Shown: in pieces, positions 1 to 10,848 of the stretch
How positions within the stretch are numbered: the first letter of the stretch is position 1
Layout: every line of letters starts with the position of its first letter
The notes under the pieces: model-generated
Seen by the model: only the letters and a program-made list of their open reading frames with translations
Told to the model about the DNA's origin: nothing
Databases searched by the model: none
Origin: Podaxis mareebaensis
Lineage: Eukaryota; Basidiomycota; Agaricomycetes; Agaricales; Agaricaceae
Direction of reading: 5' to 3'
Assembly (NCBI GenBank): GCA_018524725.1
Contig: JAEUWP010000130.1
Span: 149,125 to 213,124, forward strand
DNA: 64,000 nt
Position numbers and translations under genes: made by a program

Positions 1-98
1 TGAAAGCTAGAATTTCACCATAGGAGCACGTCACTAGTACACTCTTCGGTTGCAATCACCCGCGTCCGGTTCCCTGTCCATCCTCCCACTTCACCCTG

Positions 99-1315
99 AT
101 GAAGTCAAATAGCCTTGCTCTACTTAATACCGTCCCATGCGACGAACCTCCCCGCAAGTATACCAGGGACGAGAACTATTACTTCCATAATGGTAGCTTC
201 GTCATCCTGGTAGAAGATTGTCTCTTCAAGGTGAGGAGCACGGAATCATCAACGTTGAAGGCAGTCACAAGAGGTCCTGTCTCACGTACAATTCTTTCTC
301 CTAGGTCCACCGATCTTTATCTGAACGGGATTCACCATTTTTTCGGATGCTATTCTCCCTCCCTCCAGTACAGCACGTCAATGGAACCAGCTTGAAGGGT
401 ATCAAAGGAGAATCGATTGAATATTTCAGGGCTCCATGTTGGGCGATTTACTCTGGGTGGTCTAGGATAAACAACAAATTATTTAGGTTGCTGACTCGAA
501 AAGCAGACCTCCCGATATAATAGCGCAACGGAATTTGAGCATTCTAAATATTCCAATGCTCATTTCAGTCGCGGTGGTCTCATACAAATACGGCTTCGAA
601 GTCTTTTGCGACTGGGCTCTCGATGTTCTCAATGCATATTCAACCGCATTTCCTGGCAACTTCATCAGCCAGAAGGATCCTTCGCCTTGCCCAACAATGC
701 CAGAAGGAATCGTTGGTGAAAGCGGTTGAGAAGGAATGGCTCGCTCATATCGGTAGTAATGCCTCTAAGGAAGCCCGAATAGATGCCTTCGAACACGCTC
801 TCGACATTGCTGAGACCTCGGAAGGCTGAGCAGACTCCACGGGGAGGCCTATTACGCATACCTCAGGGCGACTGGCATCTTCTACACTCGCTCCCAGGGC
901 AGCTCGAACGAGGTTGAGATTGGCAGTAGCCCTTCGTATGCTGACCGACATCTCTCACAATTGGATGACAGGCGGAAGCTCCCCCTGTATCAAGGGTTCT
1001 GGTCCTTATCCCACTACAGGATAAAGTTGACGCAAGCGCCTAATATTCTCCGTGACCCTTCATGCCTTAATCATACTCGCGAGTGTGTACCTGCATAACG
1101 GGCACGGTGGAAGAAGGTGCTAGATGACACAGGGCGGGCTGGAAGGTGCTCAAACGATCCTGGAAGGTTACTTGAAGCGATGCAGAAGGACCTGGCTGCG
1201 AGTCCGATTCGGGTTCGAAGTCAAGGCTGGCTCACTGTCCAGTGTGACCGCGTGATAAGAGGAGAAATGAATCTCATGAAGCGGGAATTTTATGACTCCA
1301 CAATAATGAAATAAG
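99..1315 (+). pseudogene. BTB/POZ domain protein, copy 1 (decayed)
   Basis: First of six tandem copies. Exon 1 (99-~231) has the family signature DENYYFHNGSFVILVEDCLFK just before a GTGAGG donor. A second exon (~306-470) matches the rest of the BTB fold (RDSPFFRMLFSLP). In the third exon the frame breaks near 670, where the segment matching KCRTWADAGR of the intact copies is missing. It breaks again near 826 (ALDIAE then a shift to RLHGEAYYAYLRATG), and a TAA near 1096 replaces the Trp of the PAW motif. The end lacks the family's terminal FMIP. BTB domains commonly act as dimerisation or Cul3-adaptor modules; this copy is unlikely to make a full protein. Seen: homology and lesions. Inferred: non-functional. 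Confidence 0.75.
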
Positions 1316-1673
1316 TATCCTACTCTGACTTAATTTGATATACTTCCGATGTTATTCATGAAGGGTTGTCCATGAACCTTCTTGGATTATAGTTGCTGCT
1401 CGAATGAAAAATTCTCCTGTATCTTCTAGTGGCAAGATGTAAAGTTGACTCCGAGTTGTTTTATTTGTTTATTTAGGTACTGAAAGTTCCAGAATCATGC
1501 CATCCGAAGGAGAATTTACTACGGGCAACACAGGTTGTCTTTTACACAGGGCGACTTGACGAAAAGAATGGCTGGGGGACCATCAATATTTGACTTTGTT
1601 TGTCGACGGATCTGCTGGACCGCAGTCCGCCTATCAGAGATTGCGCTTGATCCAACGACATCGCTTAACGAGA
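1316..1673. other. Intergenic, BTB copies 1-2
   Basis: No gene seen. The last ~50 bases before the copy-2 start resemble the bases before the copy-3 start, so the duplicated unit includes some upstream DNA. Confidence 0.5.
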
Positions 1674-2912
1674 ATGGACAACGACGAAGGACTTCCACGA
1701 CCTACCGAACGTCATGGAGTTTTTACTGTTGCCATAGCTCATGTCAGAGATGAAGACTATTACTTTGATGACGGGAACGTCGTGTTTCTCATAGATGGCT
1801 GCCTCTTCAAGGTGAGAAGGTTGCGTGTGCTTCACGTTTCCCTTTTCTAAGCTTCGACCTTCAGATTCACGGTTCGCTGTTCGCGCGCGACTCCCCCTTT
1901 TTTCGCACTATGTTTTCGTTGGCTCAAGGAGACGCCCAAAACAACGGTGTTGCAGAGGGTCAGTCAGACGAATACGCCGCCGTCTGTCGAAACACAGTTG
2001 AAGATTTCCGGGCCTTGTGCTGGGCGGTATACTCAAGGTGCTTCCTGCCCTTATTGATCATGTCCTCCTGTGTCTAACTTCAATAGAGCTTCCGATATCC
2101 TAGAGCAGCAAACATGGGAAACAATTGATCTTCCAAAGTTGATTCGTGTTGTGGCCATGGCCCACAAGTATGACATGGCGGCGTATCGTAGTTGGGCTCT
2201 AAATGCCCTTGAAGCATATTCGGCCGCAAAGCCTAAGGAATTCATACATAAATGCCGCACGTGGGCTGACGCAGGAAGGATACTTGGTCTCGCGAAAAAG
2301 TGCGAGGCAAAGGCTTTAGCAGAGCATCTCGAAAAGGACTGGCTTAGGCGCATTTCTGATACATCCAATGCCGAGTGGACCACTGCCTTCCTGCGGGCCC
2401 TGGATATTGCGGAGAATTCAAACGACCTACGATACTTCCATGCCAAGGCATATTATACGTATCTCAGAGCCACGGGGATCTTCAGTAGGAAAGCCCCGGA
2501 CACCGCCACACTAGGTCTATCCAAGATCGGGTCCAATTTAGACCAGTCTCTCCGCGATTTGACCGATACACGCCGGACGCGACTATACTCTGGTTTCTGG
2601 TCATTATCGCAACTGCGCCTCAGACTGTCGCAACCTCCGGAGCTGACTGGGAGTGCTTTGTGTCCCAAACACACAAGTGAATGCATACCCGCATGGGAAG
2701 CATGGTGGAAGGGTGTGTTGGACAGAGCGGTGGGTGGTGGGGGAGGTTTAAATGATCCTGGTGACTTGATCCAAGAGTTACAGCGAAAAATAGCTGAGCC
2801 AATCAGCGGCAAGAGTGATTCTATTCCTTGTTATGCCTTGATCAGGCTGCAAGTAGAGCAGATGGCTCATGACTTTGATAACAGCCTCCCTGATCGCTTT
2901 ATGATTCCATAA
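1674..2912 (+). CDS. BTB/POZ domain-containing protein, copy 2
   Basis: Three exons: 1674-1811, 1865-2037 and 2087-2912, total 1137 nt, 378 aa, with introns of 53 and 49 bp. Exons 1-2 encode an N-terminal BTB domain (DEDYYFDDGNVVFLIDGCLFK, then IHGSLFARDSPFFRTMFSLAQG and the conserved TVEDFRALCWAVYSR). Exon 3 encodes a helical C-terminal region conserved across all copies (PKLIRVVAMAHKYD, RSWALNALEAYS, RALDIAE, ECIPAWEAWWK) ending in FMIP. The start was chosen at MDNDEG because copy 3 has the same start. BTB proteins usually dimerise and can recruit Cul3 ubiquitin ligases; no second known domain is visible, so the role is unknown. Copy 3 is its nearest relative. Confidence 0.85.
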
Positions 2913-3174
2913 AGTATCTATGATTCCATAAAGTACCGGCGCTCCTTGTCAGTGTCCCAATCCATTCCAGGTATAAGATACCTTTACACTGGCTTCGAAG
3001 TTTCAGACCTAGGTCGTCTAACGGCGAGAGGCATGAACGGAATCTATTTCAGACGACGCATGACCCCATATTCCGCAATATTTGTCTTTATTTGTCAACA
3101 TATCTGCTCAGCGCAGTGGGCCCGCAGCCTTATTGGGATTGTGCTTAGTCTGAAAATCACATCATTCAACCAGA

Positions 3175-4419
3175 ATGGACAACGACGAAGGATCTCCCCA
3201 ACCTTCTCATGGAGCTGACGATAGTGGATCATCTACCATTGCCACCACCCATGTGAGGGATGAAGACTATTACTTTGACGACGGGAGCGTCGTGTTCCTC
3301 GTCAAAGACCGCCTCTTCAAGGTGGGAGGGTTGCTCGTGCTTTGTACCTTCCCTTTCTGAGTTTCGACCTTCAGATTCACGGATCGCTGTTTGCACGCGA
3401 TTCCCCTCTTTTTCGTACTTTGTTCTCGTTGCCTCAAGGGAATGTCCAAGACGGTGCTGCGGAGGGTCAATCGGACGAGAACCCCGTCATCTGTCGAGAC
3501 ACAGTTGAAGACTTTCAGGCTTTGTGCTGGGTGGTGTATTCAAGGTGCTCTCTGCCCTTATTAATTATGCCCGCCTGTGCCTAACTTCAGTAGACCCTCC
3601 GATATCCTAGAGCAGCAAGGATGTGAAACAATTGACATCCCAAAACTGATTCGGGTTGTGGCTATGGCCCACAAGTACGACATAACGGCATACCGTAGCT
3701 GGGCTCTAAATGCGCTTGAAGCATATTCGGCCGCAAAGCCAAAGCACTTCATACATAAATGCCGCACGTGGGCCGATGCAGGAAGGATACTTGGTCTCGC
3801 GAAAAAGTGCGAGGCGAAGGATTTAGCAGAGCGCCTTGAAAAGGACTGGCTTAGGCGCATTTCTGATACATCCAATGCCGAGTGGACCACTGCCTTCCTG
3901 CGGGCCTTGGATATTGCGGAGGATTCAAACGACCTACGGTACTTCCATGCTAAGGCATATTGTACGTATCTCAAAGCCACTGGGATTTTCAGTAGGAAAG
4001 CCCCGGACACCGCCACACTAGGTCTATCCAAGATCGGGTCGAATTTAGACCAGTCTCTCCGCGATTTGACTGATACACGCCGGACACGACTATACTCTGG
4101 TTTCTGGTCGTTATCGCAACTGCGCCTCAGACTGTCACAACCTCCGGAGCTGACTGAGAGTGCTTTGTGTCCCAAACACACAAGTGAATGCATACCCGCA
4201 TGGGAAGCATGGTGGAAGGGTGTGTTGGATAGAGCGGTGGGTGGTGGGGGAGGTTTAAATGATCCTGGTGACTTGATCCAAGAGTTACAGCAAAAAATAG
4301 CTGAGCCAATCCGCGGCAAGAATGGTTTTATTCCTTGTTATGCTCTGATCAGGTCGCAAGTAGAGCAGATGGCTCGTGACTTCGATAGCAGCCTCCCTGA
4401 TCGTTTTATGATTCCATAA
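3175..4419 (+). CDS. BTB/POZ domain-containing protein, copy 3
   Basis: Exons 3175-3321, 3375-3544 and 3594-4419 sum to 1143 nt (380 aa) and share exact intron positions and phases with copy 2. The BTB part reads DEDYYFDDGSVVFLVKDRLFK, then IHGSLFARDSPLFRTLFSLPQ. The C-terminal region is about 90% identical to copy 2. The middle of exon 3 (about 3846-4290) is roughly 96% identical in DNA to copy 2, higher than the exon 1-2 region, which suggests recent duplication with possible gene conversion. The gene ends in FMIP, and the stop region is expanded into a 20-bp minisatellite. Molecular role unknown beyond the BTB fold. Confidence 0.85.
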
Positions 4420-4484
4420 AGTTATCTATGATTCCATAAAGTTATCTATGATTCCATAAAGTTATCTATGATTCCATAAAGTAC
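4401..4484 (+). repeat. 20-bp minisatellite at stop of BTB copy 3
   Basis: The unit TATGATTCCATAAAGTTATC occurs about four times in a row. It is derived from the last codons and stop (Met-Ile-Pro-stop) of the BTB gene. Copy 2 has only two units at the same place (2899-2936). Confidence 0.9.
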
Positions 4485-4528
4485 CGGCACTCTTTGTTAG
4501 CGTTCCAGCTCCCCGGTGTGAGTGTAGT

Positions 4529-5215
4529 GTGTCTAATATTCAATTCAATGGATCTTGGAGTAATAGATTCAGGGCTTGGAGCTGGCGAATTCAAGTCATC
4601 TACGGCTTATTGTCATCATCCCCAAACATGGGTAAAAACTACTCCGACATTAGAATTCTCGTACTTCTCGTCGACGGCCGCCTACTTAGGGTGAGAGGTC
4701 TGCGTCTCTTTCGCATTTCCTTCTTCTGAACCTGAGCTTTAGATTCACATATCGCCGTTTGAACACGATTCCCCTTTTTTATGCATTATTCTCGCTTCCC
4801 CAGGGAGATGTCAGGGGGAGGGTTGTAGTGGCCATGGCCACGGCATACTGACATCGCGATATACGTGGCTGGGCACCATTCTGCCCCGACATCGACGAAC
4901 TTCATCCGTAGGTGGGGTGGATGGGCCAACGTGGAGAGGATTCGCGGGCGCAAGAAAAAAATGGGGCACTACTGTAACGCCAAGGCAAGGCAGACGGGCT
5001 TGAACACGGTTCTGCTAATGAGAGGGCCATTGCTTTTACACAAGCCTTGAATATCAAGGAGGCTTGAATCACCTGCAACACTTTCATGCCAAGGCATATT
5101 ACGCGTACTTCAGCAGCAACTGGAATCCTCGACATGGCAGCTCGAGACAGCAAAATGCTCTGCTCATCTGATCTTAGCTTGAGTTTGGATCAATTTCTTC
5201 TCGTCTACTGGTTAC
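4529..5215 (+). pseudogene. BTB copy 4, degraded fragment
   Basis: Exon 1 is recognisable just before a GTGAGA donor (about 4628-4689: NYSDIRILVLLVDGRLLR against NYYFDDGSVVFLVDGRLFK). Exon 2 remains are at 4744-4815 (IH..PFEHDSPFF). Exon 3 scraps follow (VVAMA, then DIRGWAP, KEA..TCN.FMPRHI and LSLSLDQFL) in different frames with many stops. It is the most eroded member of the array and lies next to ORC6. Confidence 0.7.
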
Positions 5216-5645
5216 TATCCTTGCACGAACTTCTACCTGAGACACTCGTTATCCCGAAACTATACCATTTCTTGACTTATTTACGGCGCCGTTAGTCCAA
5301 CCTTTTTGCCCTCGAACTCTCCTTCCTTCAACACACTACCACTACTCTACGATTCATCGGTGGTTCAGGCTACGATAATGAGTAATATACTAATATTAAT
5401 GGTGCTCGAGTTGACAGTGGCGTCAGTTACATCGTCTCAACAGAGATCCTCAAAGCCTTTGCGCTTAGTCCCCTATTACCAGCTTCGTCGGTCGTCCCCT
5501 TGAAATTCTTGATAAGATGCGACTACCAAGATGACCTGTGAGTCTCCAGGCACGACCGAGAAAGTAGAGAGTGCGAATCCCAGCCAAGTGCTCAGGGAAG
5601 GAGAGCAATTGTGAAGTAGCACGTAAACGGCTACACGGTGGTGCC
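5216..5645. other. Gap between BTB copy 4 and ORC6; possible retropepsin scrap
   Basis: No intact gene. In one frame 5398-5460 reads INGARVDSGVSYIVSTEIL, which weakly resembles the DSG active-site region of retroelement aspartyl proteases, followed by CDYQDDL near 5518. This may be a short retrotransposon relic, but the match is weak. Confidence 0.3.
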
Positions 5646-7025
5646 TCAGCTTGCGGAAGCCACCATCTCACCCCTTGCGGATTCACTCGCCTCCTTCCAC
5701 ATCCTCAACACTCTTGCATCGCGGGCGTACCATTGCAAGCAGTCCTGATAAACAGGTCGGAATCGTCTCGTCATGACCGGCTCCTCTAGCTTCGACTCCT
5801 CATCATCTCCTGCTTCCACCTTGGCAAGGTCCATCTCGAGACTCCGATTAGCGTCTTCACCCACGTCGTCATCTTCATCTACATCCATTGCAGCATCCAC
5901 TTCTTGTTGTAGCACGAACCGCGCTGAACGACGGAGGGGTGACGGTATTGCTGGTGTCACCGTTGGCTTCGCTTTTGTTGGAGGGGTAAGGTGAACGATA
6001 TGAGGAGCAGAGGGTGTGATAGGAGGGAATGGAAGACGCTTTTTCGTGGGCGAAGGTGTTGGAGTGGATGCGTCGAGTTTACGTTTCTTTGTAGGTGTTT
6101 CTGGCAGTGCCATTTCCACGTCCTGAGAAACCTCAGCTTCTTGCCCTTTAGGCGGACTCGTTTCGCTGGTTGGGACCTGTCGTTGTTTCTTAACAGATTC
6201 CCGGGTCGGAGGCTCGCGAAGAGGCTTGGTTGGCGACCGACGAGGAGTTCGCGGAGTTGCTGGTTGTAGCATGGATTTGGTGGGTGAAGAAGGTCTGGAC
6301 GGATTCTTGGCTGCTTCAACGAGTTTGCCTTTCAACGAATTGCACTTTTCATTTAAGAGTTTGATGATTGGCGCGAGCCTCTTTGAGAGCAATGCGTTGT
6401 CCTGCGCGAACTCGTCCAAAGTCGGGAGTTGCTTCACCTAGGGTGCCATCAGTCCAAGTTAGATGGATTCAGAAGAGAGCGCACTTTAACAGTTGAGCTT
6501 GCCCAGAAGAATATGGCGCATTGGACAACCTGTGATTCAACTTTGTGCCGCGCATCCAGCTGCAGGAGAGCATGTTCCGCCTGTCGCAAGAACGTACTGA
6601 AGCCGGAGAACGGCATTTCGACATTGTACTTCTCGCACAATACGTCATAGAATATATCTTTTCGCCTCTTCTTGGGACTCAGCTCAGCCTGCAGTACGGT
6701 GTTGACAATCCGCAAAGCCTTGTTGAAATCGGTTGTATTAAGGCAGGATGCCTGGCGGGCGTTATCAAGGGCCACATCATTATTATTGAGCCTAGGGGAC
6801 CCCATCTAAGGAATCGAGTATGATGCGACATGGCTGTCAGACGTACTGCTTGGACACAATATAAGCACATATTGCTGGTAGAGCTGAGGTGAGACCGGAA
6901 AGGTAATGTCCGGAGCCCGGTTTTGTTCGCGCTCTGGCCAGAGGGAGAAGTTTCCTTGCTTCCGCAAGTGTTTCATTATTCCCACAAACTCGCTGAAGTT
7001 GGTCTTCGTCCGCCTTCGGCAGCAT
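5646..7025 (-). CDS. ORC6: Origin recognition complex subunit 6
   Basis: Exons 7025-6847, 6791-6485 and 6437-5646 (introns 55 and 47 bp) give 425 aa. The N-terminal helical cyclin-like region starts MLPKADEDQLQRVCGNNETL and includes FNKALRIVNTVL and KKRRKDIFYDVLCEKYNV, as in ORC6 proteins. The middle is a disordered Ser/Pro/Thr-rich segment with several SPTK/TPRTP/TPTK CDK-like sites and basic KKRK runs suggesting nuclear import. A short conserved C-terminus follows (CLQWYARDARVLRMWKEA). ORC6 is part of the complex that marks replication origins; multiple CDK sites fit known cell-cycle control. It lies on the opposite strand inside the BTB array. The exon-2 donor could be a few bases upstream. 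Confidence 0.8.
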
Positions 7026-7145
7026 GGTAGTGGTAAGTGGCTAAGGTGGCGGCGCGTCCGGGAACGGTACGTCACATCATATGATGTGTTCGTCACGGAA
7101 GGATAATAGTCCGTGACAAGGGAGTCCTTTGTGTCCCTAGATAGG

Positions 7146-8393
7146 ATGGAGATGGAGGGCAAATTAACGACCCCCGTACTTCCCGATACCCCTATTCGAC
7201 ACCCAGACTACTACTTCCCCAGTGGAAACATCGTGATTTTGTGCCAACATCGACTATTTAAGGTGAGATCAGTGAAATCTTGTTAAGTGTCATCAGATCG
7301 ATGTTCTCGCACAGGTGCACGCCTTTCTGTTCGAGAGAGATTCCGACTTTTTTCGAACACTGTTTTCGTTGCCTCAGCAATCCACAAGCGATGACCAAGG
7401 TCATAGGAGCCAGACTGAGGGGCAATCCGACGGCAATCCCATTGTCTGCCACGAATCTGTCGAGGACTTTGAATCTCTATGTTGGGTACTGTATTCCAGG
7501 TATCCCAATCGCTTTCTTCCCCAAGGAATCTGCCTCATTTGGACAGGCCTCCAGATATCCAAGCTCAAGAAAAATGGGATACTGTGGACGTACCAAGACT
7601 GATTCGAATCCTTGCCGTGTCGGAGAAATATGTCTTTCCAATCCACCGTGATTGGGCCCTCGACATCCTCAATAACTTGGCAACCACAGATATAAGCGCA
7701 TTCATAGAGAAGTGCGGCCCATGGGGTAATCTTGGACGGATGCTTGAGCTTGCTCAGCAGTGTCACAGGAAAGGGTTGGTGGACTGCATTGAGGAGGCAT
7801 GGCTGGGATGCATTTCTGCCCTGGTAGACGGACAGCGACGACTCGATGCCTTAAATGCAGCTTTGGATGTTGCAGAGCGTTCGAATTGCCTACGCAGCTT
7901 CCACGGCTGGGCATATTATAACTACCTCATATCAACTGGCGTCTTCAGCGCTCGCTCACCGGACAGCACTCTGAATCTGCTCAATAGTTGGGACGACACG
8001 TCTTATTTGGACCAGTCTCTCTCGACATTTACTCAAGAACGAAGGCTGCGTATACTCAATGGATTCTGGTCGTTATCCCGGCTTCGACTCAAATTGATGC
8101 GACCACCTCAGTTGCCTGACAGCCCTTCCTGTCTTTATCACACCAAGACGTGCCTTCCCGCATGGAAAGAATGGTGGAAAGATCTGGTATCTGAAACATT
8201 CCGCAACAAAAACTGCTTCAATGATCCAGGCTTCATAATTCGTTCGGCGCGAGAAAAAGTAGCCAGCCCGATTTTGTTCCATGTAGGTCTAGAGGAGTAC
8301 ACCATACCTTGTGATGCCGCTATCAGGTCACAAGTTAAGGTGATCTCAGATACCTTTGATAATAACCTCGCCAGTCATTTCATGATCCCGTGA
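7146..8393 (+). CDS. BTB/POZ domain-containing protein, copy 5
   Basis: Exons 7146-7262, 7315-7499 and 7547-8393 total 1149 nt (382 aa), with the same two intron positions and phases as copies 2 and 3. The BTB part reads HPDYYFPSGNIVILCQHRLFK, then VHAFLFERDSDFFRTLFSLPQ and SVEDFESLCWVLYSR. The C-terminal helical region is conserved (VPRLIRILAVSEKYVF, RDWALDILNNLA, NAALDVAERS, FWSLSRLRLKL, CLPAWKEWWKDL) and ends FMIP. Together with copy 6 it forms a second subfamily, distinct from copies 2 and 3. The start lies 120 bp upstream of, and divergent from, ORC6. Role unknown beyond the BTB fold. Confidence 0.85.
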
Positions 8394-8590
8394 GGGCAGG
8401 CTGTTCGTCAATGTACTTATTTTCCCCCGTTCGAGTCAATATATAACATAAAGTTTTCTCAGTTCCGCGAGCGCTTCGTTTGCCCGCATAGATTACTGAA
8501 GTTGGCCCTTGTCGACCCTTGGCGGCATGGTGAATTAAGAAGAATGGTCGAGATAAGTCTTGGCCGGCATTCCATGATTCATGACCTTCC

Positions 8591-9943
8591 ATGATGCGTC
8601 ATGTGTCGCGTCATCTGATGCATTCGTTTTTGAATGGTGGTTCATGCATGGTTGAATTTATCCATTCCCCTATGCCAGCAAATACTACACTCGTCGTCAA
8701 TACGGAGCGTCCTTCTCTGAACACTATACGGCACACCAACTATTATTTCCCTAGTGGAGACATTGTGATTTTGTGCCAAGATCGACTGTTCAAGGTGAGC
8801 TTATCGGGGTCAATCAACAGCTTCCGCTGAACGGCACCAACTCACACTCTCACGGATTTACACCTTTCTGTTCGGAAGAGACTCAGAAATCTTTAGTACA
8901 CTTTCTTCGTTGCCTCGGAAACCCACGGCCGATGACGAAAGTCACCAGAGTCAGGCTGAAGGGCAATCCGATGACAAACCCATCGTCTGCCGTGAATCTG
9001 TCGAAGACCTTGAATCTCTATGTTGGGCGTTGTATTCAAGGTATCTCTCGAGCGTCTTGGTTCTTAAAAGAGTCCCGCCTCATCGATATAGGCTCCCAGA
9101 TGCCCGTGGTCAAGAACAATGGCCCACTGCCAACATACCTAGACTGATTCGAGTTGCTGCCCTATCGGATAAATATGTCTTTCATGTCTATCGCAACTGG
9201 GCCCTCGAGGTTCTTGGTGACTTGGCAGCTGCAGATACAGGCCTATTTATGGGAAAGTGCCCCTCATGGGCCAATGTTGGACGGATACTCGAACTCGCCC
9301 AACGATGTCAAAGGAACGCATTGGTGGCGATCATCGAGAAAGAGTGGATCCAATGCATCTCTGACAAGAAAGATGAACAGAAGCAACTTCGTGCCTTTAA
9401 TGCAGCTTTGGATATTGCGGAGGGTTCGAACTGCCTCCATAGTTTCCATGGCAGGGTTACTATGTCTATCTCAAATCAACTGGTGTCTTCGGCACCGCTT
9501 CCCATGCTCAGGTACTATCGCTCAGCATCTGGGACGACACATCTTACTTGGACCAGTCCCTTATAACACTTACGCACGAGCGAAGGCTCCGCGTATGCCA
9601 CGGATTCTGGTCGTTATCGCAGCTTCGAGTCAAACTAGTGCAATCCCCTCAGCTATTCGACGCTCCTTCGTGTCTCTCCCACGCCAGTAGTTGCCTTCCT
9701 GCGTGGAATGCATGGTGGAAAGATTTAGTGGAAAACGCACATCGCACTGGAAGCTGCGCGAATGACCCCGTGTTCGTGATGCAAGAAGCGCTGATTAAAG
9801 CAGCCGGGCCAATCTTGTATTGCGCGGATCATCACAGGGCAGAGGGTATAGCCTGCGACGACGCAATCAGACGGCAGGTTAGGGCGCTCTGGCTAAAATT
9901 TCATGGTGAGCTACCTGATTTTTTCATGATCCCACAAGGGTAG
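8591..9943 (+). pseudogene. BTB copy 6, probably inactivated
   Basis: Closest to copy 5. Exon 1 ends at 8794 (HTNYYFPSGDIVILCQDRLFK); the start is uncertain, with 8591, 8648 and 8672 in frame. Two lesions are visible. The expected 3' splice site before exon 2 (IYTFLFGRDSEIF, from about 8855) reads GG where the other copies have AG. Exon 3 shifts frame near 9455: FHGR is followed in another frame by YYVYLKSTGVF. Downstream the frame stays open to FMIPQG (9943). A sequencing slip could explain the second lesion but not the first. Seen: lesions. Inferred: loss of function. Confidence 0.7.
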
Positions 9944-10848
9944 GGTTGTACGCTGATGGTTCTGGTTTCTCGTCATAGTCAATGCCTTGCCTCGATATTG
10001 GATACGACGAATTGATTTAACCTAAGATCGGTGTTTGAATTACTGTGCCTAGTCCATTTATCGTGCTACCAATCTTTGCGGCGTAATGAATGTAGGCTAG
10101 CTGCTGTAATCTGGATCAGTCAGTGCGGTCATGTCTTCTCTCTTTGTTCTTTTTTTCTTCCGTCTTTTGTCTCTCCCTATCAGCCATCATCGTTTCCTCC
10201 AAATTCTTTTCACTCTGATAAGTCCCCTGGTGCGGGGTAGGAATTTTCATTCTGGTGGATGTTCTTTCTACATTCAGATTATGTCGACCACTCATTTTGA
10301 TACTTAAAACGGTTTGGCTTTTTTTCTCCTGTCGGTTATGGTTCCTGGTACATAGTCTCTCTCCGTCAAAGCTGGGTAAACCCTTTTGTATTCACTTTAT
10401 TTGAAGCTCGATTCTGGTGCTATGTCTATCTCCTGGGCCGGACACATTGAGACTGAAAGTTCTTGGGTGGTGCACTTCATGAGAACTCGAGCACTTATCG
10501 TCCAATTGCGGTTCAAAAGCACTTCTACATGTTGCCCTGACTGTCTGGAAACCATGTAATACACAAACATTTCCGCATCCTGGAGGGGTACTAGAAATTG
10601 GGCATATAGGCCGTGTTTCGAGCAATAGCTCTACAGGCCATCTACCGACAAATGAAACATTTATTCGGCCAGTGTATGTAACTGCTATTCGTCATGTTTG
10701 TCCGGACCTCATCATCAATACTCCGCTCTCAGTACTTGGACCCGAAGTGTTGTGCACAACATATCGGAGGCCAGGATTATTGCATGCACTAGTGCATCAC
10801 TAAGCTAGAATACATGAAAAGAGATGGATCGCTTGACGAATTCGAAAA
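9944..10848. other. Intergenic, 0.9 kb
   Basis: No gene or RNA recognised. There is a pyrimidine-rich stretch near 10140-10210 and no obvious repeat. The DNA next to 10848 is the 3' flank of AMP deaminase. Confidence 0.5.
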
